From NCBI GenBank assembly GCA_012932865.1, contig SAXG01000012.1:992001-1056000 (forward strand): DNA of 64,000 bases. Reading direction: 5' to 3'. Shown here in pieces: positions 46,625-56,413 of this stretch (within the stretch, counting starts at the first letter, position 1; every line of letters begins with the position of its first letter). Source of the stretch: Amylostereum areolatum. Its lineage: Eukaryota > Basidiomycota > Agaricomycetes > Russulales > Stereaceae. A program made the position numbers and the translations under genes. Under the pieces are notes generated by a model. That model ran no database searches. It had not been told where the DNA came from and saw only the letters and a list, made by a program, of their open reading frames with translations.

Positions 46625-48927
46625 ATGAGCTCACATCCTGACAAACGCGCTCAGTCTCCCCCGCAGTTTCGTTCACCATGGCCTGATACCCCTTCTGATG
46701 GTGGGACTGCTCTCGGCCAATCTGCCTCTGATCCCTTTGCCCCGCTCAATGAACCCGCTGGACCCGCTGCCGATGGCCCGGTCCCCTTGGACACACAGAG
46801 CGTCATCTACCGAACCCTGGAGCACGTCGTTGACTTTGACGCTGCTGGTGACAGGTTGGACCTTCCCCCCGACAGCCTGGTCGAGCGGCAAGACCGAAGG
46901 CGGAAGTCATCTTTATCCCAACTCACAGGCAATATCCGTCGAGTAGGGTCCAGCTTACACCCGCCGCCACGCCGTAGCTCGTTTTTCGCCAAAGGAACCC
47001 CTGGCGAGCCGGCGAGCGAGAAGGAGAACGAGAAGGAGAGCGAGAAGGAGAGCGAGAAGGTCGAACAAGCAACAAACCCTGAGCCCGAGCCTCGTCGTCG
47101 TTCAACTTTTGCTCCTCTGTCGGAGCATCTGGCGCCGATATTCGGTCGAAAGCAGAAGATTGCCATTACCCGACACCCAGACAGTAAGTTCCTCGCCATA
47201 TGCCATGTCGACAATTTATTCATCGGATGGTAGCGGTTTCCAAACGAAGGAAGTTCATCCTCAAGTTGACCAAGGCTCTTCTCGCATTCGGTGCACCCTC
47301 GCACCGAATTGAGTCCCAGCTCACGGCAGCGTCTCAGATTCTCGGCGTCACATCCTCGCTTGCGTACCTGCCCAACATCATCCTTGTCTCCTTCACCGAC
47401 GACGAGACGCGAACCACGGAACTGCACTTTGTCCGGTCAGGTGGACGCATAGCCCTCACGGCCCTCAATAGGGTGCATGATATCTACCGTGACGTCCTTC
47501 ATGACCGCATAGGCGCCTCGGAAGGTGTGGAAGCTCTCGACAAGATCCTTCGCTCGCCTCCTCTCTATCCACTTCTCGCACGATGCTTTCTGGCCTTTAT
47601 CTGTGCTTCGGTTATCTGTCCCCTGGCCTTTGGTGGTAGCTTTATCGACATGTGGGTTAGTGGCACCTGCGCTTGTGTGCTTCAATACCTTGGGTTGCAA
47701 GCCGCGGCGAAGAGCTCCGTTTACGCCAACGTGTACGAGTGTGTTAATATTCGATTTCTACCATATTTTCGGAACTAATGGATTTTACATCAGGATCTCT
47801 GTATCGATCATCGTGTCATTTGTCGCTCGTGCCTTGAGCAGTATCCCTGGTCGCATCTTTTGCTACAGCGCTATCTCCTCAGCAGGCGTGGTCCTCATTC
47901 TTCCCGGCTTCACAGTTTGTAGGTGGTTCTATATCCGTCTCGTTTATTCCATCACAGCTCATGCATCATCAACTCAGTGATCAGTGCGCTTGAGTTAACA
48001 TCTCGAAACATTCTATGCGGGTCGGTGAGGCTAGTCTATGCCATCATCTACACATTCTTCCTTGTGAGTGGTTGTCTCCCCCCAACACTCCTTCCCGCTA
48101 AAAGCGTCACAGGGCTTTGGTTTGACCATCGGTTCCGACCTCTACCTCCTCTTGAATCAAAAGGCCCGCAGGAAGATGGAGGCAATGAACAATCCTCCCC
48201 CGGAATACCTGCACGGCTTGTTCCAAGGCTTTAACAACTCAAACACGATTGAGTTCAGCGGGACGTTCGGAATCTCTAATGCTACCATGACCCTCCACAT
48301 GCTCAAAGGTACTTATACGCTTACATTATTCCTGGACATACCCTAAACCAGCACCCTCAGGTTGCTATCGTGATCCCGTTTGGCCTTGGTGGCGCCAACC
48401 GTTTCCTTTCTGGACGCTCTACTTCCTCGTGCCGCTCTACTCTACCTGCTCCTCCCTCTCGAAACTTGCAGTCATGGCGCAGCTGGCGTCTCCCTACCAT
48501 GGTCATCTTCTCCTGCTGCTCGTTCGCCGCCAACAAAGCCGGAAACATGTTCCTCGGGGATAGCGTCGACATTGCTTCAGCCGCGGGCGCTCTCGTCATT
48601 GGTCTTCTGGGCAACTTTTATTCACGCTTCACTGGGGGCACCGCGTTCACGGCTATGGTGACTGGTGTTCTGTTCCTCGTTCCGGTGAGCGTGCTCTTCA
48701 GTACACAGCGCACAGACATTTGACACGAGACTGCATAGTCTGGTCTCGCACAAGCTGGAGGTCTCACGGGCAACTACGGCAGCTCAACCGATCAATATTA
48801 CAGCAGTTTCACCCTAGGTTTACGCATGATCAACGTCGCTGTCGGGGTCACCATCGGACTCTTCGTTAGTCAGACTATCATCTACGCCTTCGGTACACGC
48901 AAGAATGGTGGACATATGGCATTCTAA
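46625..48927 (+). CDS. PRM10-like multi-TM protein (ThrE / DUF1212 family)
   Basis: Membrane protein of the fungal pheromone-regulated PRM10 type, related to bacterial threonine/serine exporters; the substrate in fungi is unclear. The N-terminal 200 residues are cytosolic and disordered, with a Glu/Lys/Ser-rich tandem repeat. The ThrE core begins KRRKFILKLTKALLAFGAPSHRIESQLTAAS and continues with TM segments (LLARCFLAFICASVICPLAFGGSF; SVSIIVSFVARALSSIPG). C-terminal part: FGLTIGSDLYLLLNQKARRKMEAM, GCYRDPVWPWWRQPFPFWTLYFLVPLYSTCSSLSNLQSWRSWRLPTMVIFSCCSFAANKAGN and GLRMINVAVGVTIGLFVSQTIIYAFG. A +1 shift lies at AAA 48462-48464; dropping one A gives the conserved NLQSWRSWRLPTMV. Ends NGGHMAF. 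Confidence 0.88.
47014..47061 (+). repeat. 12-bp coding tandem repeat (ENEKES units)
   Basis: Four copies of a 12-base GAGCGAGAAGGA-type unit encoding an acidic/basic Glu-Lys stretch in the disordered N-terminus of the PRM10-like protein. In frame, so copy-number change would not break the gene. Confidence 0.75.
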
Positions 48928-49229
48928 AGTATATGTACCGCGCGCTACGCAGATCATATTACACATACATATCAGCACTTTTCGATTTGTTTTTTTGCGT
49001 TGTAGATGTAGATGCCTGTCTATCTTGTAAGTTAATATAAAGAACTAGGAATATACTATCGGTACTATCAGAACATACACGCTGTCCGCGAAAGCATATG
49101 AAACGACAGCGAGGTGATACAATACAGCGAAGGCATCAATTATGGCAGTAGAAAGGAACCACATCCCTGCGCCAAAATCCAGCTGGGCGAACAGGGTTAA
49201 ATAATGCACAACCAGCCCTGCGAAGAGCG
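48928..49229. other. Intergenic region between convergent genes
   Basis: 302 bp between two convergent stop codons, AT-rich at 48940-49060. An open minus-strand frame at 49045-49242 encodes a hydrophobic peptide, judged to be chance. Confidence 0.5.
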
Positions 49230-52200
49230 TCAGACCGTCCACCTCATGGACCGAACAGCCGCTGGAGCTTCTTCCATCCTGCGTTGGGATAATTCGGCTT
49301 TGCTGACGGCTCCGCTTAGAGTCATGTTTGCTAGCTCGGTCTTCTTTCGCTGTACCTCCAAAAGGCGGTCCTCTATAGAATTCTCGATGATCAGCTTAAT
49401 CGTTGTTACGGGTCTTGTTTGGCCCAATCGATGCTGTTGAATGAGGTATCAGTATGAATGCCCCTGCATGCAATAGATGAAGACAAACTATGCGATCCAC
49501 CGCCTGATTCTCTACAGCCGGATTCCTTGAAGGGAATGGTTAGAATGTTGCCTGTAGGCGGTGGAAAAACTATTCGCACCAATAGGGATCCATGAGATAC
49601 ACACGTTGTGCCGCCGTCAGGTTGAGGCCGACGCCGCCCGCTTTGAGACTGACTAACAGTACTTCACAACCTGGGTCGTTCTTCAAGGCATCCATGGCTC
49701 TTGAACGGTCCTCGCGCTTCATCGTACCATCCAGCCTATCGTAACGGATGTTGGCGAAGTCAAGAGCATCCTCCACCCTGTGGATTATTTAGAATCATGC
49801 ACTCGCTCAAAGAAGATTTGATTCTACTTGTCTAGCATTGTTGTCCATTGAGAGCTGGATTCAAAATTAACAACGGTCCACGTAACCGCGCATCAAGCTG
49901 TACTCACAATACGACAGTCTTAGTCGCTCCCTCGTCGATGATGTTTCCCTGATCGTCCACCATTTGCACGTCTAATGAGCCAGGGTCATAATTCTTCGAG
50001 TGCGGGTTCGCCCTCGAGAACTGCTCCAAATCGCCCAGGAGCGCTTTGATCTTGGTAGATGCGTGAAACTCGTCTGATGAGATCCCTTTTCCGCGACGCT
50101 CTCGCTCTCGCTTCCCAAATTTATGTTTCGCCGATGTATCCACGGTACCATAGTCCGGGTCGACGATGACCGCATCCGAAGGAAGAAGATGCGATTGACA
50201 AACCGAACACGGCCGCGAGAGTTCAGGGGCGCACTTTGGCCATGCTGGATCGACAATGCGCTTGTAGCAGCAGAGGCAGAAAAGGTGCTGACATCGGGTC
50301 ATGACAGCCTGCACGGTACCTGTAGGGCTAGACGCGCGCGTCGGAGCGCGAGATGAAGCTGCTTTGCCCTTGCGACCGCGTTTCGCGCCAGCGGAGGGAG
50401 TGGAGGGTTCTCCCTCGGGAGTGCGTTCCGCAGCTTCAGCTCCGTACGGCGCCAGTTCGTAACCACATTCAGGCACACTGTGTTGTGGCGGCCTCCTTGA
50501 GCAAAGCAAAAACGACAGCGGCACGAGCAACGGTGATACCGTGCGTAGCAATGGCAGCAACAGTATCCTCGTAGGAGCCATCCTCCCCGAAAAGACCTTT
50601 GCCCTTGACCAGCTCGAAATGATCACAAATCTGTCGAAGACGAAGGATCTTCTGCAGAATGCCGACGTAATTCTTCATGACCTCGTTCTTGTGGGATAGT
50701 TCACGGAACTCGGCCTTGGACTCGTTGAAGAATCGGTCGTACAGGAGCTGTTCGTTGGCGTCAAATTTGAGGTAACGCAGTTCGTCACGACGTGGTGGGA
50801 GGGACAGGATGCGTTCACCATCGGGCGTTCTGCTCTCCTTTGTGCGGCGGAGCGTGATGCACTTCATGATGCTCTGCAGCCGCGCCACGCCTAGAGGTTG
50901 GCCATATTTCACTGGGGTACCGATGAACTCAGTCCACACTGCCTTTTCGTCGAGCGGTCTCAGGCGCAGGAATTTGATGAGCGCGAATACGTCGTCCAAC
51001 TTGTTCTGAACGGGTGTACCCGTCAGACAAAGGCGACGGTCGGCCATGAGGTCGCAAGACGCTCGACAGGCCACGGTGCTGATTTCCTTGATGGAACTAC
51101 CCAGAAATGTCATGTCAGGGGGGTTAAATGCACGCTGACATAAAATCCACATACTGAGCCTCGTCAAGCACGACCCTGAACCAGAAAACGCTTTGCAGTG
51201 GACTCGTTGATTCAGCACCATTAGCAGCCCGCTTTCGTTTAGCGGGTTTTTTCTTTGAGGGAACGTTGCTGCCAACGAACTCGATAGCTGAGTCGCTGCT
51301 ATCACCATCGTCGTCTACGACAGCTTTACTTCGTGACTGCTTGGAGTATTCCGAGGCCAGTGTAGAGAACGTTGTAATGACGACGTCACAATTTCCCAGA
51401 AATACGGGATCAGGTCGACGTGCATTGCCATGATAGACGTACACCCGGAGGGATGAGTTTGTCTTCGAAACCATCTGCTGGTCGTTTGAGGTAAGACCCG
51501 GGCCTTCACATGTGCCAGACCCGCCAAGCACGGTGACGCTCCCATTCCAATGCTCGCGGAATTGATCCTCCCAATTAGAGACAGTGGATAGAGGGCATAT
51601 GATAAGTGTCGCACGGCTTTTGACCTTGATACGACACGCTCGAGTATACTGGGCTTGAGCTGAGTCGTGCTCCTTGGTCTCTCTGGCCTTCGCCTTCAAC
51701 GATACGGCAGGAAGTGACGGCGATGGGGTGTTCGGCATACCCCAAACACTGCCGGTAAAATGGGATGGGCTAAGAGCATCGGTCGGAGGGGGAGGTGGAG
51801 GAGCCTCGAGAGGCGTCTGTTCAAACTGTTTCGCTGATCCAAGTGTAGATGCAATGAGAGAAACGCAAGTGATTGTCTTGCCCAGACCCATCTGTGGGGA
51901 GGAAGAAGCAATCAGACAACGAACCGGGCACGTAATGATATAGAACATACATCATCAGCGAGAATAGCACCTCTACAATCCGTAGGTGCATCATGTACCT
52001 CTTGCTGCGTGACCAGGTGATACCACGAAATCCGCCCAGACATCGCGGCGGATCGTTCTTGCCAAAGCGACGACGGCTTCCCTTCCGGTCCAAGAATCTC
52101 GCGTTCTCTTTCGAGCAGAAATGTGAGAGCCTTCTTCTGGTGAGGATACAACGGCGTGGAGATCTCGGGCGCTGCGCGGAAAAGATCAGCTTACTATAGA

Positions 52201-53671
52201 ATACACAAACTATGGCACGTACGAGGCTGTGATTCGGGAAGTTCATCACCACTCCGAAGGCTCTTGAACAGTTCATCCACCTGACTCCTCTGAACTTCAA
52301 CACTCTTGCCTGATTGTGCGGCCCATCGACTACTACCTCCAGGGCCAAGATAGCCCGCCCGATTGTCGAGAATGAGGGATTGCCCAAACCCACCGGGGGG
52401 CGGATTGTGTGGATTGAAGTAGGGGAAATTGCATTTCCCTGGGCGCGGATGATCGAGCAAAAGCTGATGGCGGCGAAGATAGTTGCCTACGACAGGGATG
52501 TTTCCCTTGGGAGTATACACGAGGGCCTCAAGTGGGAGGATGGGTAGCTGCAAAAGTTCAAGATGAGTTCAGATAACAAGCGCCGACAGACCACGATACC
52601 GACGTTCGGCATCCCCCTCTTGACTCTGGTATCCAGCCTGATCAGACCTTTGGACAACATGGGACCCAGGATTGAGGACACTTTTTGTTCCACGATGCCA
52701 AAATTCTCTCCTGGCTGCGAATCGCCCTTTCGGGCGGGAGTCAGGATATGAATCGTATCCTCGTTACCCGGCCGGGTTTCATTACGCTCATAATTAAGGC
52801 GAACCAGAGCCCAGTCCTGTTCCGGGTGTGGATGTTCTGGGGTGCTCTGAAGATAATTGGTCGGATAAAGTATGAGGGCGTTCACGTTCAGTTGACCGAT
52901 GCAAACGGGTGTCTTTGGGGGCATAGAATCGGGAAGCGGAACCTGAGTGTTCGGTGATGGGGAGCCCGCGACGGGAGGGACAGGTCTGGGGGTAGGTTTG
53001 GGCGATGGAGAGGGAGAGGAGGTGAGGTCGATAAAATTACTGGCTGGAGGTATTCGTGGGGAGGCATGCAGTTGAGAGGAAGCACTGGGTGGGCGTGACT
53101 GGGAAAAGAAAGAATCATTCCTGTATACGGGACCAGCTCCATCGCGCGGGTAAGGCTGTCGAATGGGGGCGGGGGCGGGGACGGGAACGGGAGACGAAGG
53201 AGTCGACATCGGGGTTGGCGGGCCGGCAAATGGGGGACGGTATGGATGGGAGGACGAGCTGCCCTGAACAAAGGGGGGATAAAAGGGCGGAGGCGGAGGA
53301 TATTGAGGGTGGTGGCCGTGACCGTCGAGCATAGGGTTGTGTTGTGGGGGATAGAGAGGAAATGGGGGAGCGGGACGCATGTGGTGGTGAGGCAAGGGCG
53401 GGTGAAAGGGATGATTCTGAGCAGGAGCGAACGGGGAGGGAGCAGAATAGGCCTGTGCAGGATGAGAAAACCCAGGATCGGTGCGGGGACGCTTTGTGCG
53501 AGCGTGAGCGTAGTCGCTCTCGTTCCCGTTCTCGTCCTCTTCCTCTTCCTCTTCCTCTTCCTCTTCTTCGTCGTCGTCCATGGTGAGGTCGATTGGCTGA
53601 GAGTTGTGCGATGAATGCATCTTTGAATAGTGAACGGGATGCATGGATGGAAAAACAGGATCGTGCTGCAT
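49230..53671 (-). CDS. HLTF/Rad5-like SNF2 protein with HIRAN and RING domains
   Basis: DNA-dependent ATPase and probable ubiquitin ligase of post-replication repair. N-terminus MQHDPVFPSMHPVHYSKM, an acidic run, then a Pro/Ser-rich linker. The HIRAN-like domain is VCIGQLNVNALILYPTNYL...NYERNETRPGNEDTIHIL. SNF2 core: LYPHQKKALTFLLERE, ADDMGLGKTITCVSLIA (motif I), RATLIICPLSTVSNW, motif II DEAH (restored by an intron that removes the apparent DEAQ), LCLTGTPVQNKLDDVFAL, SLPPRRDELRYLKF. An inserted RING follows (CGYELA...MTRCQHLFCLCCYKR...RPCSVCQSHLL), then LDGTMKREDRSRAM, LLVSLKAGGVGLNLTAAQRVYLMDPYW and AVDRIHRLGQTRPVTTIKLI. The order HIRAN-SNF2N-RING-helicase C is that of HLTF and Rad5. The extreme C-terminus may be off by one base: MEELQRLFGP is expected, MEEAPAAVRSMRWTV is read. 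Confidence 0.93.
53535..53579. repeat. TTCCTC-type trinucleotide/hexanucleotide run encoding poly-Glu/Asp
   Basis: A perfect CTTCCT-rich tract on the plus strand that becomes a D3E11-type acidic run near the N-terminus of the HLTF/Rad5-like protein. In frame; slippage-prone, so length may differ between strains. Confidence 0.8.
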
Positions 53672-53978
53672 GACGGAGACAACGACGAGCAGAGCCTAAA
53701 GGCGCTCTCCAAGTCTCTCACTCGACCGCGTCTTACTGACTGAAGGCCGTCACGTGCACACCCCGCCCATGCCGCGCCCCTTCCCGGTCCCCGACGCGGC
53801 GCTGCAGCAGGCTCAGCCTCACCTCCTTCTTTTCTCCCCATCGGTCATGTGTGCTCCCTTCCCCCCTCTGCGGTCCGCTCCTCGTCCCCAACCTGGTCAG
53901 GCTCGTATCCATTCAAAGAGGCCATAAAACCCCCGGGTCAGTCGTTCAGCAAACTCCGTTCTTTTGCCATTTGGCACA
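53672..53978. other. Divergent promoter region, HLTF-like / GH43 gene
   Basis: 307 bp between divergent start codons; GC-rich in the middle. Nothing else recognised. Confidence 0.5.
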
Positions 53979-54466
53979 ATGTCTCCGCTCGGACGACTGA
54001 CTCAAACTTGGATCCCTTGCTTCGTCATCCAGGTCGTCTCGGCTGCGCTATATCGCAACCCGATCCTTCCGGGCTTCCATCCGGACCCATCCTGCATCCG
54101 TGTCGACGACACCTATTTTTGTGCAACCAGCTCCTTCAACGCGTTCCCTGCTATCCCTGTCTTTGCCAGCAAGGATCTTCGAAACTTTCGCCAGATTGGT
54201 ACGCGACTCGTCATCTGATCTCCGTCCCAACTAAGTCTAGGTTTCAACTTGCAGGCAATGTCATAACTCGACCAGCGGCATGTGGGCACCCTCCATTCGG
54301 TAGATGTTAGCAGTCCTCTCAACGCGCACTTTACTCATTTCTCGGCCCGTATATCTCCAGATACCACCAAGGGACCTTCTGGATAGTCTCTACCCTCGTG
54401 TTCGATCACCTTGCCGCCAACGACTCTTCACGCTGGGACAACGTGCGACACTATCCCTACCCTTTG

Positions 54467-54498
<32 letters not shown>

Positions 54499-56178
54499 GT
54501 TGATCACTCCTATGCAGGTCCTATTCCATACGACCAACCCGTTCGACTCCGACTCGTGGTCGGAAGCAGTCCATTTCACTTTTGAAGGTTACGACGCGTC
54601 TCCGTTCTGGGATAATCAAGGTAGGAGTTACATCGTGGCAAGTCATGCATGGCACGTTCGGCCGGCGATACAAGGCTTCGAGATGGACTTTTCCACCGGA
54701 GTAATCATCGGCGAAATTCGCGACATGTGGTCCGGAACAGGAGGAATCGTGGGTGCATCATTCATCACCACGTTTTCCGCTGACACTGTCAAAGGCTCCT
54801 GAAGCACCTCACCTTATCTTCCAAGATGAATATTACTATTTGATGATCGCGGAAGGTGGATTCAGTTACCTTCGGAGGCCAGTAACAGCTGCTCATACTG
54901 AGCTGCAGGAGGTACTGGCCTCAACCATATGGTCACTTACGCGCGCTCGAGAAATTTGTGGGGTCCTTATGAACCAGACCCATCCAATCCCGTTCTGACT
55001 AACTCTAACACCACCGAGTATTGTAAGTATCTGCATGTCTTGCGGCATCTGTATGTTGATCTTTATCTGTCAGTCCAAACCGTTGGCCATGCAGATCTCT
55101 TCTCTGACCCTGAAGGAAACTTGTATATATCCCAACGTGTAGTGGCCAGTCCGACTCGCTAATCTCGAGTTGGTCCAGATGGGCTGTCGCTTTGGCCACG
55201 CGGTCAGGTCCGGACTACATCTACTTTCCTATGGGTAGGGAAACGGTCTTAACAACCGCGCAATGGGAAAGGGGCCAGTTTCCTACATTTACCCCCGTGC
55301 GAGGGAAAGAACAAGGGCCATTACCTCGCTCTAACAAGGATGTCGGCACGTTTGGGTATGTTCACCCATGGCTCTGCGACACCTTCCTGAGTATCATCCC
55401 CTCATAGCTATTGGGTTGGTTCCGATGACCATCTCGCCTTTTCTCCTGGATCGCAGCTTCCTTCTCATTATGTCCACAATCGATTCCCAGACGCCTCATC
55501 CTATTACATATCTCCGAACCTCCACCCCAATACACTGCAACTTAAACCGTCCGTCCTCAATCTTACGGGCCCCGACGGGAGAACAGCGTCCACTCCGCAA
55601 ACCTTCGTAGGGCGACGTCAGGAGCATGTCGAATTCAATTTCCAGGTGACCCTCGATTTTCGGTCAAACCAAGCCGAGGCAGAAGCAGGCGTCACTGTCT
55701 TCTTGAACCAAAATCAGCATTTCGATCTGGGTCTGGTAACATTGTCACCAGAGTCTGCCTTACGAGAAGGATATACGGGAGCGTCGAACGGCAACATAAC
55801 GCACTTCATGCGACTGCGGACAATTACGAAGAATTCAACCAACTATGGAGCAAGTGACCCCATCTCGAGACCTGCGATTATCCCTGTGTCACAAGAGCTA
55901 CTGAGTCATCTGGAATTGCGAGTTGAGGCGGTTAATCGAACCACCTATGCCTTTCGATACAAGAATGGGACAGACTGGGTGACGGTGGGATGGGGAGATT
56001 CTGGAGAGATCAGCGGTGGTTTCGTTGGTACGTCTTTCCCAGCTGTATGGTATACATAACTCTGACGTGTCGAGCAGGCACTCTCGTCGGTTTATTTGCC
56101 ACAGGGAATGGCAATGAAGTACTTGACATGGCTTATTTCTCCTCGTTGTCGTACGAGGGAAACGACAGTGTATTTTGA
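53979..56178 (+). CDS. Secreted glycoside hydrolase family 43
   Basis: Probable beta-xylosidase or alpha-arabinofuranosidase acting on plant hemicellulose outside the cell. Signal peptide MSPLGRLTQTWIPCFVIQVVSAA, then the GH43 five-bladed propeller: NPILPGFHPDPSC (catalytic base Asp), CATSSFNAFPAIPVFASKDL, MWAPSIRYHQGTFWIVST, EGYDASPFWDNQGRSYIVAS, APEAPHLIFQDEYYYLMIAEGGTGLNHMVTYARS (acid Glu region) and FQTVGHADLF. A C-terminal beta-sandwich (HLAFSPGSQLP...VEFNFQVTLDF) ends AYFSSLSYEGNDSVF. Many short introns, one containing a C29 tract. Around 54270 the frame passes from NVITRP to SGMWAPSIR by a 1-base shift, and the segment usually seen between them is short or missing, so this exon is uncertain. 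Confidence 0.87.
54470..54498 (+). repeat. C29 homopolymer inside an intron
   Basis: Twenty-nine consecutive C residues between CTTTGCTG and GTTGATC. They lie in a 75-base GT-AG intron (54443-54517) of the GH43 gene, which splices RWDN to VLFHTTN. Confidence 0.85.
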
Positions 56179-56413
56179 GTTTCTTACCCAACGTCATATT
56201 GCTTTCTACTCAGGGTACTTCTAAGCTTCCTTATCTCTGTCACATGGCATTGTCACTCGACCTACACGATACGTGGTAAGAAGTCTTCGAGAATCGTTCA
56301 CCAGATGCCAGGCCCTGGTCCCTTCCATTAAATCTTCACCTATCACTGATATAACGGGAGGGTTTGTACGTTTGACATCTAACCCCACCCCACCTTCAGT
56401 CGACCCTTTTATC

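Noticed and set aside
49045..49242. Minus-strand open frame encoding a hydrophobic 65-residue peptide
   Set aside because: It lies in the AT-rich gap between two convergent stop codons, has no signal or family features, and overlaps the end of the HLTF-like gene.
51160..51185. DEAQ in place of DEAH in the HLTF-like protein
   Set aside because: An intron begins inside the His codon; the spliced protein reads DEAHSIKE.
54398..54802. Open frame with a poly-proline stretch across the C29 tract
   Set aside because: The tract is within a GT-AG intron; skipping it joins RWDN to VLFHTTN, which fits GH43.
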